The translations under genes and the position numbers were made by a program. The notes beneath the pieces are model-generated. The model did not search any database. It had not been told where the DNA came from and was given only the letters and a program-made list of their open reading frames with translations. Positions 1 to 9,602 of a DNA stretch of 64,000 nt are shown here, in pieces. Origin of the DNA: Vulcanimicrobiota bacterium (GTDB taxonomy: Bacteria > Vulcanimicrobiota > Vulcanimicrobiia > Vulcanimicrobiales > Vulcanimicrobiaceae); the NCBI GenBank assembly GCA_003140215.1, contig PLJL01000004.1:1457762-1521761 (forward strand), read 5' to 3'. How positions within the stretch are numbered: position 1 is the first letter of the stretch; each line of letters starts with the position of its first letter.

Positions 1-227
1 AGCTCGAGCGCGTGCTCGATCGTCGTTCGCGGGCCCAGCGAGAGCAGCCGCGCCTCGTCGACGAGGTACACCACCGGTACGCCGGCGTCGTCGGGGAGGT
101 ACGGAAAATGGCCCTCCCGGTGCCCGATCCCGGCGGTATCGAGCGCGCGGGCCGCCGCCCCAAGCGAAAGCCCGCACGGGTAAACGACTACAAACGCCGA
201 GTCCATGGCGATAGTGCGGGCGATCAC
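1..227 (-). CDS. Unidentified protein, N-terminal part only
   Basis: The minus strand reads as an open frame of 75 codons from a GTG at 227-225 to the window edge. A strong AGGAGG ribosome-binding site lies 7 nt upstream (240-235). The protein begins MIARTIAMDSAFVVVYPCG and has alternating hydrophobic stretches (FVVVYPCG, VPVVYLVDEARLL) that suggest an alpha/beta fold. I do not recognise a family and there is no clear signal peptide. It is divergent from the accB-accC operon, with about 135 nt between the two starts, so a shared regulatory region is possible. The C-terminus is outside the window. Confidence 0.5.
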   Translation of the reverse strand, partial: MIARTIAMDSAFVVVYPCGLSLGAAARALDTAGIGHREGHFPYLPDDAGVPVVYLVDEARLLSLGPRTTIEHALE

Positions 228-362
228 ACGTGCACCTCCTGAGGCCATCCTACCCATCTATCGGCAGGACCTATGCACTAACGTGAAGCGGGGGTTCGCT
301 CGCTGGGGGCGGCGGCGCGGCACCCGGGGGCGGGTGGCCCGGGACGTCGAACCCGACGCCGG

Positions 363-791
363 ATGACCGAAGACGTGATCGCGGCGCGCGCCCGCGCGCT
401 CGCCGGGGCGCTCACGGAGGCCGGCTTTGCCCGCCTGCGTGTCCGCGACGGGGACACGGAGATCGAGCTGCGGCGGGCGCCGGGGGCGGTCTCCGGGGCC
501 GCGCCTTCGCCTTCGTCCGCTCCCGCGGCCGCAGCGGCGGAGGTAGCGGATCGGCCGCCGGAGCGCCGCGTAGAGGTCGTCGCCAGCGACGTCGTCGGGA
601 TCGTGCGGTTGCTGCGCCCGGCCATCGGGGAGGGGCAGGAGCTCGACGGCGACCGCGAGCTGGCCTACGTCGAGACCCTCGGGATCCGCAACCCCGTGCG
701 CTCGCGCGGAGGCGGCCGCGTCAGCACCGTTTTCGTGAGTGAGGGCCAGCCCGTCGAATACGGCCAGCCCCTGTTCGCCATAGATAGATAA
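363..791 (+). CDS. accB: Biotin carboxyl carrier-like protein lacking the biotinyl lysine
   Basis: 142 residues with the layout of acetyl-CoA carboxylase BCCP: an N-terminal helix, an Ala/Pro linker (about residues 40-62) and a C-terminal biotinyl/lipoyl fold (about 70-142). The second half aligns well with BCCP, ending SEGQPVEYGQPLFAID like the ESGQPVEFDEPL of E. coli AccB. However, the position of the conserved AMKM biotinylation motif reads TLGI, so the acceptor lysine is a glycine. The gene sits 3 nt upstream of accC, the normal accBC order. It may be a structural or regulatory BCCP homologue, analogous to plant BADC proteins, rather than a carrier. ATG at 363 is the only usable start after an in-frame stop at 279; no clear ribosome-binding site is visible. 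Confidence 0.8.
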   Translation: MTEDVIAARARALAGALTEAGFARLRVRDGDTEIELRRAPGAVSGAAPSPSSAPAAAAAEVADRPPERRVEVVASDVVGIVRLLRPAIGEGQELDGDRELAYVETLGIRNPVRSRGGGRVSTVFVSEGQPVEYGQPLFAIDR

Positions 792-794
792 CCC

Positions 795-2150
<1,356 letters not shown>

Positions 2151-2153
2151 CCC

Positions 2154-2579
2154 GTGCCTTCGATATCGCGGCGCCACGGGCGCGAGATCGCCTTGCAGGC
2201 GCTCTACGGAGCGGAGGTCGGCAAACGCGGACCCGAAGAGATGCTGACCGAGCTGCTGGTCCGCGACGAAACGTCGGAGGGTAGCGACTTCGTGCGTGAC
2301 CTCGTGTTCGGAACGGTCGAGCACCGCGACGAGTGCGACGCGGTCATCGCTCCGCTACTCGAAGGCTGGACCCTGGACCGCTTACCGACGATCGATCGCA
2401 TCATCTTGCGGATGAGCGCCTTTGAACTCAAGCACCGCCGCGAGATCGATCCGGCGGTGGTGATCAACGAAGCGGTCGAGCTGGCGAAGAAGTTCTCGAC
2501 CGAGGATTCCGGCCGGTACGTCAACGGCGTGCTCGCGAACGTCATCCTCGCGACGCCGGCGCCCGGAGTGCAGCGGTGA
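2154..2579 (+). CDS. nusB: Transcription antitermination factor NusB
   Basis: 141 residues, typical NusB. The N-terminal SRRHGREIALQALYGAEV is the family's first-helix signature, and the C-terminal half keeps the all-helical pattern with INEAVELAKKFSTEDSGRYVNGVL. NusB pairs with NusE (ribosomal protein S10) on boxA RNA to support rRNA transcription antitermination. It starts with GTG at 2154, three bases after the accC stop, and overlaps the next gene by 4 nt (GTGA), so it is translationally coupled to the penicillin-binding protein. An accC-nusB neighbourhood is a common arrangement in bacteria. Confidence 0.95.
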   Translation: MPSISRRHGREIALQALYGAEVGKRGPEEMLTELLVRDETSEGSDFVRDLVFGTVEHRDECDAVIAPLLEGWTLDRLPTIDRIILRMSAFELKHRREIDPAVVINEAVELAKKFSTEDSGRYVNGVLANVILATPAPGVQR

Positions 2580-4774
2580 GCCGCGCGCTCGCGGGTTCGC
2601 GTACGGGCGTTCGCCGGCGCTCGACCAAACGCGGCGGCGGCGGCATCAGCCGCATCATCGGCCGCATCATCAAGGTGTTCGCCATCCTCGTGCTGTTCGC
2701 GATCCTGCTCTTCGTGGGGATCGTCGCCGGGATCGTCGCGTCGTACTCGCGCAATCTGCCCGACATCAACCGCATGGCGGACTACCAGCCGTCGCGCTCG
2801 ACGCGCGTCTTCGCGCGCAACGGGATCCAGCTGGCGAATCTATTCCGCGAGAACCGCACCTGGGTCACGATCGACCGGATCCCAGTGCCGGTACGCAACG
2901 CGTTCATCGCCACCGAGGACCGTCACTTCTACCAGCACCACGGCGTGGACTTCGCCGGAATCGCACGCGCTGCGATCGCCGATTCCCGGCACCAGCGGTT
3001 GCAGGGCGCCTCGACGATCACCCAGCAGCTCGCGCGCCGATTGTTCCTCAGCAATGAGGTGAGCGCGGCGCGCAAGATTCAAGAAGCGCTGCTGGCGATG
3101 GAGATCGAGCGCTCCTACACCAAGGACGAGATCCTCGAGCGCTATCTGAACATCATGTACTTCGGTGCGGGGGCGTACGGCATCGAAGCGGCCGCGCACA
3201 CCTACTTCGGCACCGACGTAGGCCACCTGCGGCTCGGTCAAGCCGCGATGTTGGCCGGTCTGCTGGCCGCACCGTCGGATTACTCGCCGTATGCGAGCAT
3301 CGGCCACGCCAAGCAGCGCCAGGAGCACGTGCTCGAGCGCATGGTCGAAGCCGGCGTCATCACCCGCGCGCAGGCGAACAACGCCCAGCGCGCGCCGCTG
3401 GGTCTGCTGCGAGAGCGCGCCGCCGGGCTGCAATCGTATCGCTACCCCTACTTCACGACCTACGTCACGCATCTGCTCGAAGAGCAATTCGGGGTGCAGG
3501 CGACCTACGAAGGCGGACTGCAGGTCTACACGACGCTCGATCCCGAGAAACAGCAGATCGCGCAAGACGCCGTCGCGTGGGGGATCGAGCGTGCGCAGGC
3601 CGAGGGAATCGGCGCGCACCAAGGCGCGCTCGTCGCGATCCGCCCGTCGACCGGAGAGATCGTCGCGATGGTCGGCGGCGCCACACCGTTCTCGCTCTCC
3701 AACCAGTTCAACCGCGCGTGGCAATCGCATCGCCAGCCGGGCTCGTCGTTCAAGGCCTACGTCTACACCGCCGAGGTCGACGCCGGGAATCCGCCGACGA
3801 CGATCGTCGAAGACACCCCGGTCAGCTATCCGATGGGCGACGGAACGCGCTGGGCACCGATGGACGACGACATGCGCTTCCTGGGCTCGATGACGCTGCG
3901 GTCGGCGCTCACCAACTCACGCAACGTCGTGGCCGTGAAGCTGGCCCAGAACTTGGGGATCGACCGCGTGGTGGAGTACGCGCACCGCATGGGCGTGACC
4001 GCACCGCTCGATCCGACGCTCTCGCTGGCGCTGGGTTCGTCGGGCGTCTCGCCGTTGGATCAAGCCGCGGGGTATGCGACGCTGGCGAACCAAGGCGTGC
4101 ACATCGCGCCGTCGCCGTTCAAGATCGTGCGCGACTCGCTGGGGATGCCGGTCCTCGACAACACCTTCCCGCAACGGACCGAAGTCGTCAGCGCCGGCGT
4201 CGCCTACGTGATGACCTCGATGCTGGAGTCGGTGATCGCGGAGGGGACGGGCTATCCCAACGCCGTCATCGGCCGCCCGGCCGCGGGCAAGACCGGGACC
4301 ACGACGGCCTTTCGCGACGCCTGGTTCGTGGGGTACACGCCCGACCTCGTCGCCGCGGTGTGGATCGGCAACGACGACTACTCGCGCATGAACGAATCGT
4401 TCGGCGGCAACATCCCGGCTCGAATCTGGGCGCGCTTCATGAAACAGGCGCTCGAAAAGGTGAAGCCGCACGACTTCGTGCTGCCGGTCGGCGAGGTGCG
4501 CAAAGTCCGGTTGTGCGGCACCGGGCGTGACGAAGTCTTCGTGGCGGGCACCGAACCGCAACACACCTGCGGTTCGTCCGGCGACGATACGACGCCGCTG
4601 CGGCCGAGAACGCACGCCGCCCTGCCGGCGGCTCCCGTCCCGGTCGCGCGCGCCGCCGTGCCGCGTACGCCGCCGACGCTCGTGCCGCTCACGCCGGCGC
4701 CCAACACGGTCGGCGACGGGCAACGCTCCGTGCGGTTGGACGAAACACCCGCGCCCGTCCCGATGCCGCCGTGA
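2576..4774 (+). CDS. Class A penicillin-binding protein (glycosyltransferase/transpeptidase)
   Basis: 732 residues. A basic N-terminus and one membrane anchor (about 33-56) precede a GT51 glycosyltransferase domain with the catalytic motif ATEDRHFYQHHG (Glu about 114) and QGASTITQQLARRLF. The transpeptidase domain follows with the SxxK nucleophile in PGSSFKAY, SRN in LTNSRNVVAVKL and KTG in AAGKTGTTTAF. It polymerises and crosslinks peptidoglycan on the outer face of the cytoplasmic membrane. The last 100 or so residues form a Pro/Ala-rich tail with two cysteines (VRLCGTG, QHTCGSS) whose role I cannot assign. GTG start overlaps nusB by 4 nt and the stop overlaps xseA by 4 nt. Confidence 0.96.
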   Translation: MSRALAGSRTGVRRRSTKRGGGGISRIIGRIIKVFAILVLFAILLFVGIVAGIVASYSRNLPDINRMADYQPSRSTRVFARNGIQLANLFRENRTWVTIDRIPVPVRNAFIATEDRHFYQHHGVDFAGIARAAIADSRHQRLQGASTITQQLARRLFLSNEVSAARKIQEALLAMEIERSYTKDEILERYLNIMYFGAGAYGIEAAAHTYFGTDVGHLRLGQAAMLAGLLAAPSDYSPYASIGHAKQRQEHVLERMVEAGVITRAQANNAQRAPLGLLRERAAGLQSYRYPYFTTYVTHLLEEQFGVQATYEGGLQVYTTLDPEKQQIAQDAVAWGIERAQAEGIGAHQGALVAIRPSTGEIVAMVGGATPFSLSNQFNRAWQSHRQPGSSFKAYVYTAEVDAGNPPTTIVEDTPVSYPMGDGTRWAPMDDDMRFLGSMTLRSALTNSRNVVAVKLAQNLGIDRVVEYAHRMGVTAPLDPTLSLALGSSGVSPLDQAAGYATLANQGVHIAPSPFKIVRDSLGMPVLDNTFPQRTEVVSAGVAYVMTSMLESVIAEGTGYPNAVIGRPAAGKTGTTTAFRDAWFVGYTPDLVAAVWIGNDDYSRMNESFGGNIPARIWARFMKQALEKVKPHDFVLPVGEVRKVRLCGTGRDEVFVAGTEPQHTCGSSGDDTTPLRPRTHAALPAAPVPVARAAVPRTPPTLVPLTPAPNTVGDGQRSVRLDETPAPVPMPP

Positions 4775-6204
4775 TCGCCGGACGCGACTGGACGGGCGTC
4801 CCGGTCGTCGGCGTCTCGCGGTTAGCCAACTACGTCCGGCGAAAGCTCGAAACCGACCCGAAGCTCGCGGTGCTCGGCGTCGAGGGCGAAGTCTCGAACG
4901 TGCGCGTGCAATCCAGCGGGAGTTGGAACTTCGTCCTCAAGGATCGTGATGCCGTCCTGGCGTGCTTCGCGTTTCCCAGCGACGCCGCAACGTTCCCCGA
5001 GGTGCGCAACGGCGATGCCGTCATCGTATACGGCAAGGTCACGACCTACGCTCCCGACTCCAAGTATCAGCTGCAGGTGCGCCACCTGCAGCTCGCCGGG
5101 GTCGGCGCGCTGTACGCGCGCTACGAGGCGCTGCGGCTAAAGCTCGAGGCCGAAGGCCTGTTCCGTCCCGACCGCAAGAAGGCCGTCCCCACGCATCCGT
5201 TCCGCGTCGCGCTGGTGGGCTCGCCCAGCGGTGACGGTACGCGCGATTTTCGCACCCAGGCGCGGCTGCGGGCGCCGCACGTGCGCGTCGAGCTGGTCCC
5301 GACGCCGGTGCAGGGCGACGTCGCGCCGCAGATCGTCGCGGCGCTGCAACGAGCCTGTGCGACCTCGCCCGACGTCGTCGTGCTCGCGCGCGGCGGCGGT
5401 TCGTTCGAGGACCTCTTCGTGTTCAACGACGAGCGCGTCGTACGCGCCGTCGCCGGCTGCCCGCTGCCGATCGTCACCGCGATCGGTCACGAATCCAACG
5501 TGTCGCTGGCCGACTACGCGGCGAGCCGATACGCTGCGACGCCGTCCACGGCCGCGCAAACGCTGCTGCCGAATCGGGCCGATCTGCTGCGCGAGCTGGG
5601 GCGCGACCGGGAGCGCATGACGCGTGCGTTCGCGGCGCGGACGCAACGCCTGCGTTCGCAACTTGACTCGATCGAGCGCCGCTCGCCGTTGGCCGAGCCG
5701 GCGCTGCTGCTCGCAAACCCCCGCCAGCGCCTCGATGCGGCGGCAGCGGGCCTCGAGCGCGGCGCGGTCGCAGGGCTCGCGCGCCTGCGCAGCCGGCTCG
5801 TCGCCGCCAACATCGCGCTGCTGCGGGTCCCGCCGCAAGCGCTGCTGATGTCGCGCCGGCAAAAGCTCGACGCGGCTACCGCCCGCCTCACTACCGGGTT
5901 CCTCGATAAGAAGACCCTGCGTCTCGGCGGGCTCGCGCAGCGCCTCGATCCCGCGCTCGAACGCGTGCTCGCGGGCTGCCGCGGGCAGCTCGCAGTGTCC
6001 GACGCCCGGCTGACCGGCGCCGATCCGCACGCGCCGCTGCGGCGGGGGTATGCGATCGTCGAGCGCTTCGGCGGCGGCATCCTCGTCGACCCGGCCGATG
6101 CTCCTCCCGGCACGCGGGTCCGCGTGCGCCTGGCTCGCGGAGAGCTGGCGGCGCGCGTCGAACGCAGCGAGCCTGATGGCGGAGAACAAATCGGCCTCTT
6201 TTGA
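4771..6204 (+). CDS. xseA: Exodeoxyribonuclease VII large subunit
   Basis: 477 residues. An N-terminal OB-fold (VSRLANYVRRKLE, VEGEVSNVRVQSSGSWNF) is followed by the nuclease domain with DVVVLARGGGSFEDLFVFNDE and IGHESNVSLADYAASRYA, then a long helical coiled-coil region (about 270-420). With XseB it degrades single-stranded DNA to short oligomers. In most XseA proteins the motif is GHETD; here it is GHESN, so an aspartate reported as essential in E. coli is an asparagine. The Arg of GRGGGS (here ARGGGS) and the His are kept. GTG start overlaps the preceding gene by 4 nt; the 3' end overlaps xseB by 29 nt. Confidence 0.93.
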   Translation: MIAGRDWTGVPVVGVSRLANYVRRKLETDPKLAVLGVEGEVSNVRVQSSGSWNFVLKDRDAVLACFAFPSDAATFPEVRNGDAVIVYGKVTTYAPDSKYQLQVRHLQLAGVGALYARYEALRLKLEAEGLFRPDRKKAVPTHPFRVALVGSPSGDGTRDFRTQARLRAPHVRVELVPTPVQGDVAPQIVAALQRACATSPDVVVLARGGGSFEDLFVFNDERVVRAVAGCPLPIVTAIGHESNVSLADYAASRYAATPSTAAQTLLPNRADLLRELGRDRERMTRAFAARTQRLRSQLDSIERRSPLAEPALLLANPRQRLDAAAAGLERGAVAGLARLRSRLVAANIALLRVPPQALLMSRRQKLDAATARLTTGFLDKKTLRLGGLAQRLDPALERVLAGCRGQLAVSDARLTGADPHAPLRRGYAIVERFGGGILVDPADAPPGTRVRVRLARGELAARVERSEPDGGEQIGLF

Positions 6205-6424
6205 GGCGTCGCTCGCCCGTTTGCAAGAGATCGTCGCCGAGCTGGAACGCGAGAACGTCGAGCTCGAGCGGTCCGTCGCGCTCTACCGCGAGGGCCGCGA
6301 ACTCGTCACGCGCTGCGAAGGCCAGCTCAAGAGCGCCGAGGAGACCCTGCGCCAAGCGGCCGGAACCACCACGACCACTGCTGCGGCAGAGCCCGGAGCC
6401 CCCAACGAAGAGATCCCGTTTTAG
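6176..6424 (+). CDS. xseB: Exodeoxyribonuclease VII small subunit
   Basis: 82 residues starting MAENKSASFEASLARLQEIV, the normal XseB opening; the ATG at 6176 lies inside the end of xseA. The family core (SFEASLARLQEIVAELE, then ELERSVALYREGRELVTRC) forms a helical hairpin that binds the large subunit's coiled coil. A Thr/Ala/Pro-rich tail of about 25 residues follows. An upstream in-frame ATG at 6050 would add 42 residues unrelated to XseB, so I reject it. The 29-nt overlap with xseA implies translational coupling and fixed stoichiometry. Confidence 0.92.
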   Translation: MAENKSASFEASLARLQEIVAELERENVELERSVALYREGRELVTRCEGQLKSAEETLRQAAGTTTTTAAAEPGAPNEEIPF

Positions 6425-6451
6425 CGTCTTAGCCGTTTTAACGTTTTAGCG
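6418..6451. repeat. Three copies of a GTTTTARCG 9-mer
   Basis: The 9-mer GTTTTAGCG occurs at 6418-6426 and 6443-6451, with GTTTTAACG between them at 6435-6443. The array spans the convergent stops of xseB and the Fic gene. It is AT-richer than its surroundings. It may be a decayed terminator or a short tandem duplication; no stable hairpin is obvious. Confidence 0.5.
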
Positions 6452-7762
6452 GCGCCTCGTGGGTGGCTCGAATACAGCGGCATCTTGCCGGCGCTGCGGC
6501 CGGTCAGGCACGGAGCGCACAGGCGTCGACGTGCGCGTGTCACCTTCCGGGCTTGCGATCTGCCGTTCGAGCGCGGTGAACGCGTCGATCAACTCGCGCG
6601 CCTCGAACACCCGATTGCGCCGGCCAGCCTTCACCGGCGTCAGGATCTGCGCTTTCAGCAGCATCTCGATCGCTCGATTGACGGCGCTGAACGTTCGGCC
6701 GAGCACCCTTGTCGCCTCGCTCACCGTCAGTACTGGCATCCCGGGCAGGTGACGCAGCAGCGCGAGCGCTGACGAATCGGCGCGAACCTCGCCGAGCCGA
6801 GTCTGCCAGTCCGTCTGGAGCTGCTGGACCTGCCGCTCGAAGGACTCGGCGTCGGCTACGGCTCGCACGCACGCCGCGGCGAAAAATGCTATCCAATGGT
6901 TCATCGCTTCGGTTGCCGCGCGCGTAGAAGGTGACCCGACGTAGCGCGTCGCGTCGAGTCCGCGTACATAGTCCCGCGCGCGCGTGGCCAGCGCGAGCGA
7001 AACAGGCGGTGTGACGCGCGTTGCCAGTCCCCGGCGTCCCAGCACGATGTAGATGAGCGCGCGCCCCGTGCGCCCGTTCCCATCGGCGAAAGGGTGGATC
7101 GTCTCAAATTGCGCATGCGCAATCGCCGCTTGCGCGACCGCCGGCAACTGATCACCATTGCAGAATGTGGCGAGATCCTCGAGCAAGTCCGGCACCGCTT
7201 CGGGCGGTGGGGGGACAAACGCCGCTTGCAGAGGATTGAATGCGCTACCGCCGATCCAGTTTTGCTCGGTTCGGATGACCCCGGCGTACCGCGCTTTGTC
7301 CGTGTGCATGAGGAGTCGCCGATGGACCTCGACGATCCGATCGACGGTAACCGGGGCAGCGGCGCCGTGGACCGCGTACGCCATCGCATCGACGTTGGCG
7401 AGCACCTCGCTGGCCGTCTCGTCGTTCACAGCGGCGCCTTCGGCCCGCGCCACGTCAGCCCGGAGGAGTCGCTGTGCCGACACCCGGAGGCCCTCGATGT
7501 GGGACGAGGCGACCGACTCGGCGCGCAGCAAGAGCCGGGCGAGCGACTCGGTATTCGTGAGCGCCGTTGCTGCCAGGTCGAGGCGCGTGATCGCGCTGGT
7601 CGCATCCGCGACATCGGCGGCAACGTCGCCGTCAAGCGCAAACGGCCGTGCGACCAGTGGGTCAGGCACGTATGCCGCGTACCTACCTCCGGCCCGATCC
7701 CGGCGCGGGATGCCCAGCCCGGCAATGTCGGCGGCCCAGTAGCGCCGCTCCAGCCTGCCCAT
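6446..7762 (-). CDS. Fic-domain protein (predicted AMPylase) with internal inhibitory motif
   Basis: 438 residues. A Fic N-terminal helical region is followed by the canonical active-site motif HPFADGNGRTGR (about 223-234), whose His would activate a protein hydroxyl for nucleotide transfer. The class II self-inhibition motif SSHIEG (86-91) is present upstream, so the enzyme probably holds itself inactive until relieved. After the Fic core comes a region resembling a winged helix (VSEATRVLGRTFSAVNRAIEMLLKAQIL), typical of Fic/winged-helix fusions. ATG at 7762 has a GAGGAG site just upstream and its own sigma-70-like promoter. It is monocistronic and lies between xseB and tlyA on the opposite strand. 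The target protein is unknown. Confidence 0.9.
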   Translation of the reverse strand: MGRLERRYWAADIAGLGIPRRDRAGGRYAAYVPDPLVARPFALDGDVAADVADATSAITRLDLAATALTNTESLARLLLRAESVASSHIEGLRVSAQRLLRADVARAEGAAVNDETASEVLANVDAMAYAVHGAAAPVTVDRIVEVHRRLLMHTDKARYAGVIRTEQNWIGGSAFNPLQAAFVPPPPEAVPDLLEDLATFCNGDQLPAVAQAAIAHAQFETIHPFADGNGRTGRALIYIVLGRRGLATRVTPPVSLALATRARDYVRGLDATRYVGSPSTRAATEAMNHWIAFFAAACVRAVADAESFERQVQQLQTDWQTRLGEVRADSSALALLRHLPGMPVLTVSEATRVLGRTFSAVNRAIEMLLKAQILTPVKAGRRNRVFEARELIDAFTALERQIASPEGDTRTSTPVRSVPDRPQRRQDAAVFEPPTRRR

Positions 7763-7783
7763 CGTATCGTCTCCTCGGTCCTT

Positions 7784-7812
7784 ATTATATCTTATATCAC
7801 AGGGTATAACAA
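7784..7812 (-). promoter_or_regulatory. Predicted sigma-70-type promoter of the Fic gene
   Basis: On the minus strand TTGTTA (7812-7807) and a perfect TATAAT (7789-7784) are separated by exactly 17 nt. This is an AT-rich island in GC-rich DNA. It also contains two tandem copies of GATATAA, which could be an operator. The predicted transcript would have a leader of only about 15 nt before the Fic ATG. Confidence 0.7.
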
Positions 7813-7935
7813 GTAACGTCGGCCGCGGGCCGGCCCGCAGGTGCGGCGCGGAGGGCTCCGCCCAGAAAGTGTCGACGTGACCGAGGTGGTGAGGAGAACC
7901 GTTCTGACGGCGCCTAGTAGCCGGACCGGTGATGC

Positions 7936-8745
7936 GTGATCGAGGTGCGTGATCGAGCAGCCAACGCGCACCGGCTCGACGCGGCGGTCGCGACGATGAC
8001 CGGGCTGACGCGCTCGCAGGCGCGCGCGCTGATCCTGGCCGGGAAGGTCCGCGTCGACGATGTCCCGGCCAGCAAGCCCGGCGCGAGCGTGCGCGACGGC
8101 GCGCAGGTCACCGTCGCGCAGAGCCCGCGCTACGTGAGCCGGGGCGGCGAGAAGCTCGAAGGCGCCCTGGGTGCGTTCGGCCTCGCCGTGACCGGGCTCG
8201 ACGCGCTCGACGTCGGCGCCTCGACCGGCGGATTCACCGACGCGTTGCTCCAGCACGGCGCGCGCCACGTCACCGCGCTCGACGTGGGATACGGTCAGCT
8301 GGCCTGGAAGCTGCGCGGCGATCCGCGGGTCACGGTGGTCGAGCGCACCAACCTGCGGACGCTGCCCGACGACGCCTTTCCGCAACGCTTCGATCTCATC
8401 GTGATCGACGCGTCGTTCATCTCGCTGCGCACGCTCGTCGCGCGCGCGGTGGCGTACTTGCGCGACGGCGGCACAATCGTCGCACTGGTGAAGCCGCAGT
8501 TCGAAGCCGGGCGCGAACGCATCGGCGGCGGTGGGGTCGTGCGCGATCCGGCGGTCCACGCTTCGGTGTTGCGCGAGGTGCGCGACTCCGTGCGGGCAGC
8601 CGGCGTGCGCGTCGTGAACGCCGCGATGTCGGCCTTGCGGGGGCCGGCCGGCAACGTCGAGTTCTTCTACGAGCTGCGGCGCGCCGGTGACGAGGTCGCC
8701 GACGCGCGGCTCGACGCGCTCGTAGCGGCGGCGCACGCCACGTGA
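7936..8745 (+). CDS. tlyA: TlyA family 2'-O-ribose rRNA methyltransferase (hemolysin A-like)
   Basis: 269 residues. An N-terminal S4 RNA-binding domain (RLDAAVATMTGLTRSQARALI) precedes an FtsJ/RrmJ-type methyltransferase domain with the SAM loop DVGASTGGFTDALLQHGA (about 92) and DASFISLR. TlyA proteins 2'-O-methylate 16S and/or 23S rRNA; the haemolysin name is historical. The GTG at 7936 gives a normal N-terminus. The stop overlaps nadK by 4 nt, a gene pair found in many bacteria. The preceding 170 nt hold the Fic promoter and a 14-nt palindrome (7825-7838) but no clear tlyA promoter. Confidence 0.93.
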   Translation: MIEVRDRAANAHRLDAAVATMTGLTRSQARALILAGKVRVDDVPASKPGASVRDGAQVTVAQSPRYVSRGGEKLEGALGAFGLAVTGLDALDVGASTGGFTDALLQHGARHVTALDVGYGQLAWKLRGDPRVTVVERTNLRTLPDDAFPQRFDLIVIDASFISLRTLVARAVAYLRDGGTIVALVKPQFEAGRERIGGGGVVRDPAVHASVLREVRDSVRAAGVRVVNAAMSALRGPAGNVEFFYELRRAGDEVADARLDALVAAAHAT

Positions 8746-9602
8746 AGATCACCGCGATCGCACTTTACGTCAACCTCGACCGGCCGCGTGCAAAAGAGAC
8801 GGCCGAACGCGTCGGCGCGCTGGCGGTCGAACACGGCATACGCGTCGGGCTGTGTGAGAACGAGGGTGGCGCCACGGCGTTCGGCTTCCCAACGTCGTGC
8901 ACGCTCGAAGAAGCCGATCTGCTGGTCACCGTGGGGGGCGACGGCACGTTACTGCGCGCGGCGCGGCTCGCCCATCCGCTCGGCATTCCGATCCTGGGCG
9001 TAAACACCGGACGCTTGGGGTTCCTCACCGAGGTGGAGGCCAACGACGACGGCTTCGCCGCGCTCGCCAACGTGTTCCATGGCGAAGTCCAAGTCGACGA
9101 GCGCGTCGCGCTCCACGCGAAGGTCGACGGTTCCGACGAGGTCCACTTCGCGCTCAACGAGGTCGTGGTGCGCCGGGTGACGCAGGCGCGCCTGGCGCCC
9201 TTCGGCCTCTCGCTCGACGGCGAGATGATCGCCCACTTGCCGTCCGACGGCGTCATCGTCGCGACGCCGACCGGCTCGACGGCCTACTTCCTGAGCGCCG
9301 GCGGCCCGATCATCCATCCGTCGGTGAACGCGCTGGGGGTGGCCGGAATCATGCCGCACACCCTGTTCGCGCGTCCGCTGCTCGTGCCGACCGATGCTCG
9401 CATCGAGATCACGTGCGACAACGAGCTGTCGCGAGCCAACCTCGAGACCGATGGTTTCGTTGCGGCCGATCTGCGGGCCCGAGACCGCGTGGCGATCTAT
9501 CGTGCGGAGACGCCGGTGCGTTTCGCACGCGTTCGTCCGGGTGCATTCTTCGCCCGGCTCGAAGAGAAGTTGCAATGGGGCGTTCCGATCAAGTCGATGT
9601 GA
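8742..9602 (+). CDS. nadK: NAD kinase
   Basis: 286 residues, the usual length for bacterial NadK. It phosphorylates NAD to NADP in the cytoplasm. The diagnostic GGDGTLLRAARL (about 65) and NTGRLGFLTEV motifs are present, along with the C-terminal core TPTGSTAYFLSAGGPI. GTG start, overlapping tlyA by 4 nt (GTGA). The next gene starts within the last codons of nadK, so tlyA-nadK-small protein-recN looks like one coupled operon. Confidence 0.97.
   Translation: MKITAIALYVNLDRPRAKETAERVGALAVEHGIRVGLCENEGGATAFGFPTSCTLEEADLLVTVGGDGTLLRAARLAHPLGIPILGVNTGRLGFLTEVEANDDGFAALANVFHGEVQVDERVALHAKVDGSDEVHFALNEVVVRRVTQARLAPFGLSLDGEMIAHLPSDGVIVATPTGSTAYFLSAGGPIIHPSVNALGVAGIMPHTLFARPLLVPTDARIEITCDNELSRANLETDGFVAADLRARDRVAIYRAETPVRFARVRPGAFFARLEEKLQWGVPIKSM

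Noticed and set aside
7825..7838. GCGGGCCGGCCCGC palindrome as a terminator or operator
   Set aside because: Short self-complementary GC strings are frequent by chance in this genome and there is no U-run or matching second site.
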